Part shown: one piece after another, positions 8,080 to 16,229 of the stretch
Layout of the letters: every line of letters begins with the position of its first letter
Numbering within the stretch: the first letter of the stretch is position 1
Assembly (NCBI GenBank): GCA_964384915.1
Contig: CAYLMA010000012.1
Coordinates: 25,199-89,198 of the forward strand
Length of the DNA: 64,000 nt
DNA from: Sulfurimicrobium sp964384915
GTDB taxonomy: Bacteria; Pseudomonadota; Gammaproteobacteria; Burkholderiales; Sulfuricellaceae
Reading direction: 5' to 3'
Made by a program: the position numbers and the translations under genes
The notes under the pieces: generated by a model
Seen by the model: the letters and a program-made list of their open reading frames with translations, nothing else
Told to the model about the DNA's origin: nothing
Databases searched by the model: none

Positions 8080-9411
8080 CTATTGAGCGACTTGCGTGCC
8101 CTGCACCAGCCCCGGGAAAGCAATGATCAGCCCCACCATGATGACCTGGATGATCACGAAGGGGATTGCGCCCCAGTAGATGTCGGTGGTCTTCACCTCC
8201 CTGGGCGCCACGCTGCGCAGGTAGAACAGGGAAAAGCCGAAGGGCGGATGCATGAAGGAGGTCTGCATGTTCACGCTCAGGAGCACGCCGAACCACACCA
8301 GGTCGATGCCCAGCTTGTGCGCGGCGGGTGCCAGCAGCGGCACCAGGATGAAGGCGATCTCGAAGAAGTCGATGAAGAAGGCCAGTACGAATACCAGCAG
8401 GTTGACCACCAGGAGGAAGCCGATGACGCCGCCCGGCATGCCGGTGAGCAGGCCTTCCACCCACAGGTCGCCGTCCACGCCGCGGAAGATCAGGCTGAAC
8501 ACGGTTGAACCGATGAGGATGAAGAGCACGAAGCTGGTCAGCTTGGCGGTGGAATCCATCGCCTGTTTCAGCAGCGGCACGCTCAGCCGGCGGTGCGCCA
8601 GGGCCAGCAACAGGGCGCCGGTGGCGCCCATGGCTCCGCCCTCGGTGGGTGTCGCGACGCCGACGAAGATGGTGCCCAGCACCAGGAAAATCAGCAGCAG
8701 GGGTGGCACCATGGTGGTCATGACCCGCCTCGCCAGGGCCGCGCCGTGGAGGGTGCGCGCCTCGATGGGCAGGGCAGGCGCGGCGGAAGGCTTGATCAGC
8801 GTCACCAGCAGGACGAAGACGAAATAGAAGCCGGTGAGGATCAGTCCGGGCACCATGGCGCCCTCGTACATGTCGCCCACGGAAACGCCGAGCTGGTCCG
8901 CCATGACGATCAGCACCAGGCTGGGGGGGATGATCTGGGCCAGGGTGCCGGAAGCGGCGATCACGCCGGAGGCGAGGGAGCGGGAATAGCCGTAGCGCAG
9001 CATCACCGGCAGGGAGATCAGTCCCATGGCGATGACCGAGGCCGCCACCACGCCGGTGGTCGCGGCCAGCAGGGCGCCGACGATGATCACCGCGTAGGCC
9101 AGGCCGCCGCGCATGGGGCCGAACAACTGGCCCATGGTGTCCAGCAGCTCCTCCGCCATGCCGCTCCGCTCCAGGATCAGCCCCATGAAGGTGAAGAACG
9201 GGATGGCGAGCAGGGTCTGGTTGCCCATGATGCCGAAGATGCGCTCCGGCAATGCCTGGAACAGGCTGGCGTGGAGCAGCCCCATTTCCATGCCCACCAG
9301 TCCGAACAGCAGACCCACGGCGCCGAGGGAGAAGGCAACCGGGTAGCCGACGAGGAGGAACAGGACCAGGGCGCCGAACATCAGCGGCGCCATCATTTCG
9401 AAACTCATCAT
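8080..9411 (-). CDS. dctM: TRAP transporter large permease (DctM family)
   Basis: 443 residues with about 12 hydrophobic segments, typical of the DctM/FcbT3 subunit that forms the ion-coupled translocation path. Recognisable stretches are GNQTLLAIPFFTFMGLILER, IIPPSLVLIVMADQLGVSVG and HPPFGFSLFYLRSVAP near the C-terminus. The start is set at the ATG at 9411, which overlaps the dctQ stop codon in an ATGA. Longer open readings upstream overlap dctQ out of frame and were rejected. It is the partner of dctQ and probably of dctP at 89-1174. Its 3' end was duplicated into 6498-6912. Confidence 0.93.
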   Translation of the reverse strand: MMSFEMMAPLMFGALVLFLLVGYPVAFSLGAVGLLFGLVGMEMGLLHASLFQALPERIFGIMGNQTLLAIPFFTFMGLILERSGMAEELLDTMGQLFGPMRGGLAYAVIIVGALLAATTGVVAASVIAMGLISLPVMLRYGYSRSLASGVIAASGTLAQIIPPSLVLIVMADQLGVSVGDMYEGAMVPGLILTGFYFVFVLLVTLIKPSAAPALPIEARTLHGAALARRVMTTMVPPLLLIFLVLGTIFVGVATPTEGGAMGATGALLLALAHRRLSVPLLKQAMDSTAKLTSFVLFILIGSTVFSLIFRGVDGDLWVEGLLTGMPGGVIGFLLVVNLLVFVLAFFIDFFEIAFILVPLLAPAAHKLGIDLVWFGVLLSVNMQTSFMHPPFGFSLFYLRSVAPREVKTTDIYWGAIPFVIIQVIMVGLIIAFPGLVQGTQVAQ

Positions 9412-9944
9412 GCAATCCTTTCCGGGTGTTGCTCTACCGGGGCGGGCGGCTGCCGGTCGAGCAGGAACAGGATTCTCTTGATGATTTCGGAAATGCCCTG
9501 GAGGGAAAGAAGGGCGAAGCCCAGCGGGATCGCCATCTTGATCGGCCAGCGCAGCAAGCCGCCTGGGTCGGGAGAGCCTTCGTTGATCTGAAAGGAAACC
9601 AGCGCCATGTCCCAGGACATCTTGGTGATGAACAAGCTGACGGGCAGCAGGAAGAACAGGGCGCCGAGAATATCGATGACGGCCTGGGCCCGCTTGGACA
9701 AGCGGCCATAAATGACGTCGATGCGCACATGGCCGTCGTGCTTGAGGGTGTAGCCGGCCCCCAGAAGAAAGATCAGGCTGAACATATACCACTGGATCTC
9801 CAGCATGCCGTTGGAACTCATTCCGAAGAGGTAGCGGAAGGACGCGTTGCCCGCGCTCACCAGGGCCGAGAGCAGCACCAGCCAGATGGCGGCGCGGCCC
9901 ACGCGCTCGTTGAGCGCATCAATCAGGTTCGCGATGAATTTCAC
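9408..9944 (-). CDS. dctQ: TRAP transporter small permease (DctQ family)
   Basis: 178 residues with four hydrophobic segments and the DctQ hallmark LEIQWYMFSLIFLLGAGYTL followed by KHDGHVRIDV. It forms the membrane complex with DctM, whose gene overlaps its stop codon. The end of the protein is a short hydrophilic tail (DRQPPAPVEQHPERIA). Confidence 0.92.
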   Translation of the reverse strand: MKFIANLIDALNERVGRAAIWLVLLSALVSAGNASFRYLFGMSSNGMLEIQWYMFSLIFLLGAGYTLKHDGHVRIDVIYGRLSKRAQAVIDILGALFFLLPVSLFITKMSWDMALVSFQINEGSPDPGGLLRWPIKMAIPLGFALLSLQGISEIIKRILFLLDRQPPAPVEQHPERIA

Positions 9945-10082
9945 TCAGAAATCTCCAGAATTCGGGATGCCAAATTTTTAGCCTATCCAAGGGTTGCTGA
10001 TTATACTTGGAACAGTCCAGAATGCTTACCGCTTCCGAAGCCAATCTCCCAGCCCAGCGCATCCCGAAGGATTTCCTTAACC

Positions 10083-10847
10083 ATGGACTTATTTCAAGTT
10101 TTGCTGCTGATGTGTGCGGGTGCGCTGGGAGGCGCGGCCAATGCCATTGCCGGCGGCGGGACATTCTTCACCTTCCCGGCCCTGCTCGCCGCAGGCGTTC
10201 CTCCGGTTTCGGCCAATGCCACCAATTCCTTCGCCATCTGGCCGGGCAACGCCATCGCTCTGTTCAGCTATCGCGACGAACTGGGCAGGCACCGAGCCAG
10301 CCTGCCCTGGCTGCTTGCCGCCGGGCTGCTGGGCGGCGGACTGGGCGGCTGGCTGCTGGTGCAAAGCTCGGACCGCAGTTTCATGAGCCTAGTGCCGTTC
10401 CTGATGCTGGTCGCCACGGCGGCATTCGCCTTCAAGGCCCGGTTGCTTGCGCTAATCCGTTACTTTCTGGCGCAATCCCGTCATAGCCACCGCACCCTGA
10501 CGATCGCCCTGACTTTCCTGGTCGGAGTTTACGGCGGATATTTCAATGCCGGCCTCGGCATCATGCTGCTGGCGGCTCTCAGCCTGGGGGGCATCGAGGA
10601 TCACCATGAACTGAACGGGCTGAAGAACCTGGTCTCGGTCGCGGTATCCACCTTTTCCGTCACCATCCTGGTCATCAGCAGCGCCATTTCCTGGCCGCAT
10701 GCCTGGGTCACGCTGCTGGGCGCCATTGCGGGGGGCTATCTCGGGGGGCGTTACGCGCGCCGGATTCCGAAAGCCTGGCTGGAACGCGTTGTCATTGGCA
10801 TCGGCGGCCTACTGACCGTGGTCTATGCGATCAAGGTTTACACTTAA
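10083..10847 (+). CDS. TauE/SafE family sulfite/anion exporter
   Basis: 254 residues, all hydrophobic segments, with the two-fold TauE/SafE (DUF81) repeat: GGAANAIAGGGTFFTFPALL at the N-terminus and GVYGGYFNAGLGIMLLAALS after the midpoint. Such proteins are predicted to export sulfite, sulfoacetate or other organosulfur anions. The start is the ATG at 10083; upstream in-frame codons run into the dctQ promoter side and lack any ribosome site. Substrate not deducible. Confidence 0.85.
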   Translation: MDLFQVLLLMCAGALGGAANAIAGGGTFFTFPALLAAGVPPVSANATNSFAIWPGNAIALFSYRDELGRHRASLPWLLAAGLLGGGLGGWLLVQSSDRSFMSLVPFLMLVATAAFAFKARLLALIRYFLAQSRHSHRTLTIALTFLVGVYGGYFNAGLGIMLLAALSLGGIEDHHELNGLKNLVSVAVSTFSVTILVISSAISWPHAWVTLLGAIAGGYLGGRYARRIPKAWLERVVIGIGGLLTVVYAIKVYT

Positions 10848-10875
10848 AAAAACCAGTTAGAGCCGAAACCTTGGC

Positions 10876-11589
10876 TTATTCGTCATAAGCGCGCAGCTTC
10901 GCCACATCCTTGATGCATACGTCCTTGCCCTTGACTTCGATCAGTCCTTCTTCGGCCAGGTGGTGCAGGATGCGTGAAAAGGTTTCGGGCGTGATATTGA
11001 GATTGGAGGCGATCACGTTCTTGTTGGCCGGCAGGGCGATGTGGATATCCCGGCCCTCCAGGATTTCCTCGAGATCCTGCAGCAGGTATCCGATCACACG
11101 CTGCTCGGAAGAACGCAGGGAAAAAGACTCCACGTAATGAATCATGCGGTGCAGGCGGATCGACAAACCGGCCAGCATCTTGCGGCAGAAGGCCGGGTCA
11201 TTGTCGATTCCTTCGAAAACCACCGCCTTGGAAATGTGCAGCAGCAGGGAATCCGCCAGGGTCTGGGCATAGACCGGATAAGGCTTGCCCATGAACATGA
11301 CCGCTTCGCCGAAACTTTGCCCGGGGCCGAACAGCTCCACCACTTTCTCCACCCCCTGGGGCGATGACAGCGCCAGTTTGACCTGGCCGTATACCACCAC
11401 GTAAAAGCCCGTCGAAGGCGTGCCGCGCTGGAACAGCATATCCCCGCGCGCCAGGTGCAGTTCCCGCGCGCCTTGGGCGATGCGTTCAATCTCGTCCGGG
11501 GACATTTCCCGGAACAGGGGAATATTTGCAAGGATGGCGGGTATTTTTACAGAGTTACTCAAGGCGATTCCGATCCGTGGCGCATGCAT
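10876..11589 (-). CDS. Crp/Fnr-family regulator, Dnr-like
   Basis: 237 residues: an N-terminal cyclic-nucleotide-type beta roll (GTPSTGFYVVVYGQVKLALS, FGPGQSFGEAVMF), a long dimer helix, and a C-terminal winged helix. The recognition helix ITPETFSRILHHL carries the E-x2-S-R set that reads TTGAT half-sites in FNR/Dnr proteins. The N-terminal cysteines that hold the FNR iron-sulfur cluster are absent, which points to a Dnr/NnrR-type sensor of nitric oxide rather than FNR. Three matching boxes lie in the NO gene block 6-10 kb away. Direct regulation is inferred. Confidence 0.85.
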   Translation of the reverse strand: MHAPRIGIALSNSVKIPAILANIPLFREMSPDEIERIAQGARELHLARGDMLFQRGTPSTGFYVVVYGQVKLALSSPQGVEKVVELFGPGQSFGEAVMFMGKPYPVYAQTLADSLLLHISKAVVFEGIDNDPAFCRKMLAGLSIRLHRMIHYVESFSLRSSEQRVIGYLLQDLEEILEGRDIHIALPANKNVIASNLNITPETFSRILHHLAEEGLIEVKGKDVCIKDVAKLRAYDE

Positions 11590-11609
11590 GCAGGAACGGA
11601 ATTATATGA

Positions 11610-12290
11610 TCAAGCCCTTCGAATAGAAAAGCGCTGAAACAATGGGTGAATCTCTGCATGCAGCAAATCCCACGCAAAATCCCCCCCATCGCCTTGACAC
11701 AGAAGCGGTTCGGCACATCCCTGGGTGCGGAATGCCTGCAAGACGAAATTCCGCACGCCTGCCAGGGCCAGCTCATGCGCCAGCTCCAGCACCTGGGCAT
11801 GGCTCAGCAAACCGGCATGCAGGGTGGTGCGAATCTCATGCTCCACCCCGCCCTCGATCAGCAAAGACAGGCTTTCGCGCGCACGCGTGGCGCTCCCCGG
11901 CGTCCGGGTGATACGGTCATAAGACGAAAACGGCGCCTTGATGTCCATCCCCACCCAGTCGAGCACAGGCAGAAGTTTTTCCAGTCTCTCAGGGTACGGG
12001 CCGGCGGTATGAAGCCCTACCTTGAAACCCATATCGCGCACCGCCAGACAAGCGTCAAGCAAACCGGACTGCAACGTCGGTTCGCCACCGGAAAACACGA
12101 CCGCATCCAGCAGACCCTGGCGCCTGAGCAAAAAAGACTCGATGGCGCGCCACCCTTCACCATCTCGGGCGCGCGGGATCAGATGGGGATTGTGGCAATA
12201 GCTGCAGTTCCACGGGCAACCCTGGCAAAAAACCACTGCGGCAAGCTGTCCGGGATAGTCGGTCGTGGTGAGCGGCGTCAGGCCGCCCAC
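11610..12290 (-). CDS. nrdG: Anaerobic RNR-activating radical SAM protein (NrdG-like)
   Basis: A radical SAM enzyme with the cluster motif CPWNCSYC (CxxxCxxC), followed by FSGGEPTLQSGLL. It is expected to generate the glycyl radical on NrdD using SAM. The protein proper begins with VGGLTPLTTTDYPGQLAAV, so the GTG at 12290 is chosen as start (226 residues). An in-frame ATG exists at 12482, but the added 64 codons run through an inverted repeat, overlap the small nrdD gene and do not look like protein. The ribosome site is weak at 12290. Confidence 0.85.
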   Translation of the reverse strand: MGGLTPLTTTDYPGQLAAVVFCQGCPWNCSYCHNPHLIPRARDGEGWRAIESFLLRRQGLLDAVVFSGGEPTLQSGLLDACLAVRDMGFKVGLHTAGPYPERLEKLLPVLDWVGMDIKAPFSSYDRITRTPGSATRARESLSLLIEGGVEHEIRTTLHAGLLSHAQVLELAHELALAGVRNFVLQAFRTQGCAEPLLCQGDGGDFAWDLLHAEIHPLFQRFSIRRA

Positions 12291-12304
12291 TTGCAGGGCT
12301 TCAG

Positions 12305-12400
12305 CCCCCCTCTCCCCCCACTCTCTCCCGGCACCCGCAAGGAGTGTCCCCGCCGAGAGCGGCAGCAAAGCTGCTCGCTCTGGCGAGACGGGAGAGGGGG
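12305..12400. repeat. Imperfect long inverted repeat
   Basis: CCCCCCTCTCCC (12305-12316) pairs with GGGAGAGGGGG (12390-12400), with further internal pairing such as GAGAGC/GCTCTG. It is of the CCCTCTCCC/GGGAGAGGG type common between genes in proteobacteria. It lies where the 5' end of nrdG would be. Confidence 0.7.
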
Positions 12401-12426
12401 ACGCAGTGGCGTCCTGCGGCGCTTTA

Positions 12427-12618
12427 TCAGTTGGCGAGATCAGTGCGCGATTCGCAGAAATACTGGCGCTCGTAGAATTCACCTTTTTTCCCCACGTTAA
12501 ATGAAGCCATCGGACGGTGGTATCCCATCACCCGCGTCCAGACCTCGCAGGGCTGGCGCTCCTCGTCCTTGAGCGCGATTTCTGGTTTGAGATTGGTTTG
12601 CTGGGACAGATCGGTCAT
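12427..12618 (-). CDS. Separate glycyl-radical tail of anaerobic RNR (NrdD C-terminal segment)
   Basis: A 63-residue protein with EVWTRVMGYHRPMASFN and VGKKGEFYERQYF. RVxGY is the glycyl-radical loop that ends one-piece NrdD proteins, with Gly32 the expected radical site. The preceding 676-residue NrdD lacks any such motif. It has its own strong ribosome site (AAGGAG, 6 bases from the ATG) and sits between nrdD and nrdG on the same strand, with a palindromic element in the 104-base gap upstream. The two polypeptides presumably act together. Confidence 0.8.
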   Translation of the reverse strand: MTDLSQQTNLKPEIALKDEERQPCEVWTRVMGYHRPMASFNVGKKGEFYERQYFCESRTDLAN

Positions 12619-12647
12619 GTTTTTCTCCTTATTCCTGGTTACGCCCT

Positions 12648-12720
12648 GTCATTGCGAGCACAGCGAAGCAATCTCGTTTTTGAAACCAGATTGCTTCGTC
12701 ACTGCGTTCCTCGCAATGAC
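12648..12720. repeat. 73-bp palindromic repeat between nrdD and its tail gene
   Basis: The outer arms GTCATTGCGAG and CTCGCAATGAC and the inner arms GAAGCAATCT and AGATTGCTTC pair exactly, giving a two-part hairpin. It belongs to the widespread GTCATTGCGAGGAACGAAGC-type intergenic repeats. It fills most of the 104-base gap between the two nrdD reading frames. Confidence 0.85.
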
Positions 12721-12722
12721 GG

Positions 12723-14753
12723 TCAGGCTGCTTGTTTGCGTTTTTTGGCGAGAATTTCTTCATCGCACTTGGGACAGAATTTGTGCTCCCCATCCAGATA
12801 GCCGTGCGTCGGGCAAATCGAGAAGGTCGGCGTGATGGTGATATAGGGCAGGCGGAAGCGTTCCAGCGAGCGCTTGACCAGGTTCTTGCACGCTTCCGCG
12901 CTGGAAATGCGCTCCGTCATGTAGAGGTGCAGCACGGTGCCGCCGGTGTATTTCTTCTGCAACTCGTCCTGCCGCTCCAGTGCCTCGAACGGGTCGTCGG
13001 TGAAGCCCACCGGCAGTTGCGAGGAATTGGTGTAGTAGGGCATTTCGCGCGTGCCCGCCTGCAGGATGTCCGGGAAGCGTTTCCTGTCCTCCCTGGCGAA
13101 GCGGTAGGTGGTGCCTTCCGCCGGGGTGGCTTCGAGGTTGTACATGTGGCCGGTTTCGTCCTGGAAAGCCAGCATGCGCTCGCGCACGTGGTCCAGCAGC
13201 CGCACCGCGAAGGCATGGCCATATTCGGTGGTGATGTCGTGCTCGTCACTAGTGAAGTTGCGGATCATCTCGTTGATGCCGTTCACGCCCAGGGTGGAGA
13301 AATGGTTGCGCAGCGTGCCGAGATAGCGCTTGGTGTAGGGGAACAGGCCGGCGTCCATGTGGCGCTGGATCACCTTGCGCTTGATTTCCAGGCTGTTTTT
13401 GCCGATCTCCAGCAACTCGTCCATGCGCGCCAGCAGGCCGGCTTCATTGCCCTTGTAGAGGAAGCCCAGACGCGCGCAATTGATGGTGACGACGCCCACC
13501 GACCCGGTCTGCTCCGCGCTGCCGAATAGGCCATTGCCGCGCTTGAGCAGTTCGCGCAGGTCGAGCTGCAGGCGGCAGCACATGGAGCGGATCATGTTGG
13601 GCTTGAGCTCGGAATTGATGAAGTTCTGGAAGTAGGGCAGGCCGTACTTGGCGGTCATCTCGAACAGCAAGGTGGCGTTCTCCGACTCCCACGGGAAATC
13701 CGGCGTCATGTTGTAGGTCGGGATGGGGAAGGTGAACACCCGGCCCTTGGCATCGCCTGTGGTCATGACCTCGATGTAGGCGCGGTTTATCATGTCCATT
13801 TCGGCCTGCAGGTCGCCGTAGAAATAGGGCATTTCCTTGCCGCCGATGATGGGTACCTGCTCTTTCAGGTCATCCGGGCAGGTCCAGTCGAAGGTCAGGT
13901 TGGTGAACGGCGTCTGCGTGCCCCAGCGCGACGGCACGTTGAGGTTGTAGATCAGTTCCTGGATGTACTGCTTGACCTGCTCGTAAGGCAGCTTGTCATT
14001 GCGCACAAAGGGCGCCATGTAGGTATCGAAGGAGCTGAAGGCCTGCGCCCCGGCCCACTCGTTCTGCAGCGTGCCGAGGAAGTTGACGATCTGCCCCACC
14101 GCGCTGGACATGTGCTTGGGCGGCCCGGCCTCGACCTTGCCCGGCACGCCATTGAGGCCTTCGGTGAGCAGGGTGCGCAGCGACCAGCCGGCGCAGTAGC
14201 CGGCCAGCATGTCAAGATCATGCACGTGGATGTCGCCCTCGCGGTGCGCCACGCCCACTTCCGGTGGATAGACATGGTTGAGCCAGTAGTTTGCCACCAC
14301 CTTGCCCGACACGTTCAGGATCAGGCCGCCCAGGGAATAGCCCTGGTTGGCATTGGCGTTGACGCGCCAGTCGAGCTGGTCGAGGTATTCGTTGATGGAA
14401 CTGCCGACATCCACCACCGTCTTCCTGTCCTGGCGCAGCTTAGTGTGCTGCTCGCGGTAGACGATGTAGGCACGGGCGGTCTTGAGGTGGTTGGCGGAGA
14501 TCAGCACCTGCTCCACCACATCCTGGATATTTTCAATGTTGGGCGGTTCGTTGCGGTACTTGTGGATCAGCACCTTGGATACCTGGGCGCTCAACAGCGC
14601 CGCCTCGCCGGCATCGAATTCGCCGCTCACCGCACCGGCGCGGGCTATGGCCGAACGGATCTTGTCGCCATCGAATACCGCAACCGACCCATCGCGCTTG
14701 ATCACCGCACGCGGCAAACTCAGTACTACCGGCTCACCTTGAACCACGTCCAT
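12723..14753 (-). CDS. nrdD: Anaerobic ribonucleoside-triphosphate reductase, catalytic subunit lacking the glycyl-radical tail
   Basis: 676 residues: an N-terminal ATP-cone (VIKRDGSVAVFDGDKIRSAI, about 14-100), then the NrdD barrel with HVHDLDMLAGYCAGWSLRTL, SVGVVTINCARLGFLYKGNE and a late zinc site (ICPTHGYLDG, KFCPKCDEEI). It reduces ribonucleotides in the absence of oxygen. The protein stops shortly after the zinc site, and the RVxGY radical loop is on the next gene. The ATG at 14753 is used because AAGGAG lies 7 bases upstream; ten more codons are open upstream. Confidence 0.93.
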   Translation of the reverse strand: MDVVQGEPVVLSLPRAVIKRDGSVAVFDGDKIRSAIARAGAVSGEFDAGEAALLSAQVSKVLIHKYRNEPPNIENIQDVVEQVLISANHLKTARAYIVYREQHTKLRQDRKTVVDVGSSINEYLDQLDWRVNANANQGYSLGGLILNVSGKVVANYWLNHVYPPEVGVAHREGDIHVHDLDMLAGYCAGWSLRTLLTEGLNGVPGKVEAGPPKHMSSAVGQIVNFLGTLQNEWAGAQAFSSFDTYMAPFVRNDKLPYEQVKQYIQELIYNLNVPSRWGTQTPFTNLTFDWTCPDDLKEQVPIIGGKEMPYFYGDLQAEMDMINRAYIEVMTTGDAKGRVFTFPIPTYNMTPDFPWESENATLLFEMTAKYGLPYFQNFINSELKPNMIRSMCCRLQLDLRELLKRGNGLFGSAEQTGSVGVVTINCARLGFLYKGNEAGLLARMDELLEIGKNSLEIKRKVIQRHMDAGLFPYTKRYLGTLRNHFSTLGVNGINEMIRNFTSDEHDITTEYGHAFAVRLLDHVRERMLAFQDETGHMYNLEATPAEGTTYRFAREDRKRFPDILQAGTREMPYYTNSSQLPVGFTDDPFEALERQDELQKKYTGGTVLHLYMTERISSAEACKNLVKRSLERFRLPYITITPTFSICPTHGYLDGEHKFCPKCDEEILAKKRKQAA

Positions 14754-14958
14754 CTTCAGTCTCCTTGGCATTAAGCAACACACAACATGTTGCGATATTA
14801 TTTTTCCAAATATACTCCATGTAGTGATCCGGTCAATAAGATTTGGCGATATTTTTATCTTGTTGCCCTATGCATTTTCAATTTCTGTGATAACCTCTTT
14901 TAAAAACATGGACTAACAACCAGAATTCAAAAATCATATTTATGGATAAAAAATACTT

Positions 14959-16134
14959 ATGAGAAAAAACCTCGCGGATGAGGAATTGACCTGGCTATTC
15001 TGGCCGGGCAAGCACATGCCGCTTCTGACGACACGGCGCGCCGAAATGATTCTGCTGCGCGTGCGCATCATCGCGGCCCTGTTCGCGCTGCTCACCTCGC
15101 TATGGATCGCCGTCGACGCCTACCTTCTGCCTTGGCCTGCCTGGGGCGAGATGGCTGTGGGCAGGATCATCGCCAGCGCCGCTTTTGGGTTGCTGGCCAT
15201 TTCGTTCCGCGGTTCCACCCGCATGCGCGACACCTACATCGCACTGTCAGCCCTGTATCTCATCCCCACCCTTTTCTACATTTACTCCTACGCGGTAATG
15301 CAGCAGACCGACACCAATGGCCTGGCTTCCACCATCGCCGGCGTGTACGCTTTTCTGCCTTTCGTGATGGTTGCCGGGCTTGGCATGTTCCCGCTCACCG
15401 CGGCCGAGGGCTTGGCGTTCGCCCTGCCGGTGGTCGGCGCCGAATTCGCCTCCACCCTTTGGGGGCTGGACATGCTCAACCTGAGCCACCTCATCAGCAC
15501 CGTATGGCTATCCGGGATGATTGCCGCAGTTGCGACCATGAGCGGGATGAGCCAGCTGGGATTCATGATCGCCCTGGTGCGGCAGGCAGTGCACGACCCC
15601 CTGACCCGCTGCTTTTCCCGCATGAGCGGCGAGGAACTGCTGGAAATCCAGTTCATTATTGCCTCGCGCAGCAATACCCCGCTGTCGGTGGCTTTCGTCG
15701 ATCTGGATAATTTCAAGAGCGTCAACGACAACTACGGACACGATGCCGGCGACCAGATTCTGGTTGCCGCCACGACCGCGATTCGATCCAGTCTGCGCAC
15801 CGGAGACATGCTGGCGCGCTGGGGCGGTGAAGAGTTTGTCCTGATTCTGCCCAGCACCTATTGTGACGAAGCGGGGAAAGTGCTCGAACGCCTTCGCGAA
15901 AAAGGGCTGGGCACACGTCCGGACGGCAAACCCGTGACTGCCAGCATTGGCCTCTCGGAACGCACACTGGACAGCACCGACGACTGGCGCAAACTGGTCG
16001 ACATCGCCGACCAGCGCATGTACACGGCAAAACAGAACGGTAAAGACCGCATCGTCTCCTGTGCCGCGACGCACGTTTCAGCGAGCGCGCCGACCTCTGG
16101 TTCGACTGATTCTGAGTGCCTGCTTTCTGCTTGA
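14959..16134 (+). CDS. Membrane-bound diguanylate cyclase (GGDEF)
   Basis: 391 residues. Several hydrophobic segments (about 30-210) form a membrane sensor, followed by a GGDEF domain with the catalytic motif GGEEF (289-293) and the product-inhibition I-site RTGD (280-283), exactly five residues upstream. It should make cyclic di-GMP in response to an unknown membrane signal. It stands alone between nrdD and nnrS, downstream of an AT-rich 175-base gap. Confidence 0.9.
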   Translation: MRKNLADEELTWLFWPGKHMPLLTTRRAEMILLRVRIIAALFALLTSLWIAVDAYLLPWPAWGEMAVGRIIASAAFGLLAISFRGSTRMRDTYIALSALYLIPTLFYIYSYAVMQQTDTNGLASTIAGVYAFLPFVMVAGLGMFPLTAAEGLAFALPVVGAEFASTLWGLDMLNLSHLISTVWLSGMIAAVATMSGMSQLGFMIALVRQAVHDPLTRCFSRMSGEELLEIQFIIASRSNTPLSVAFVDLDNFKSVNDNYGHDAGDQILVAATTAIRSSLRTGDMLARWGGEEFVLILPSTYCDEAGKVLERLREKGLGTRPDGKPVTASIGLSERTLDSTDDWRKLVDIADQRMYTAKQNGKDRIVSCAATHVSASAPTSGSTDSECLLSA

Positions 16135-16229
16135 TATCCGGGACAAACAAGGTGCGGCTGCCTTGTTCGGCTCACGCGAGTCAGGATTATTGACCTACCT
16201 CATTTTTTTAGCTTCCCTAACGGGCTAGA

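Noticed and set aside
7835..9415. 526-codon minus-strand frame overlapping dctM.
   Set aside because: Arg/Pro/Gly-rich shadow of the real DctM frame.
9252..10082. Long in-frame extension upstream of the TauE/SafE gene.
   Set aside because: It is antisense to dctM/dctQ, has no ribosome site and is unlike protein; the family start fits ATG 10083.
14800..14900. Possible FNR box (GTGATCCGGTCAA) or NrdR boxes upstream of nrdD.
   Set aside because: Half-site spacing is one base short for FNR/Dnr, and no paired NrdR boxes with correct spacing were found.
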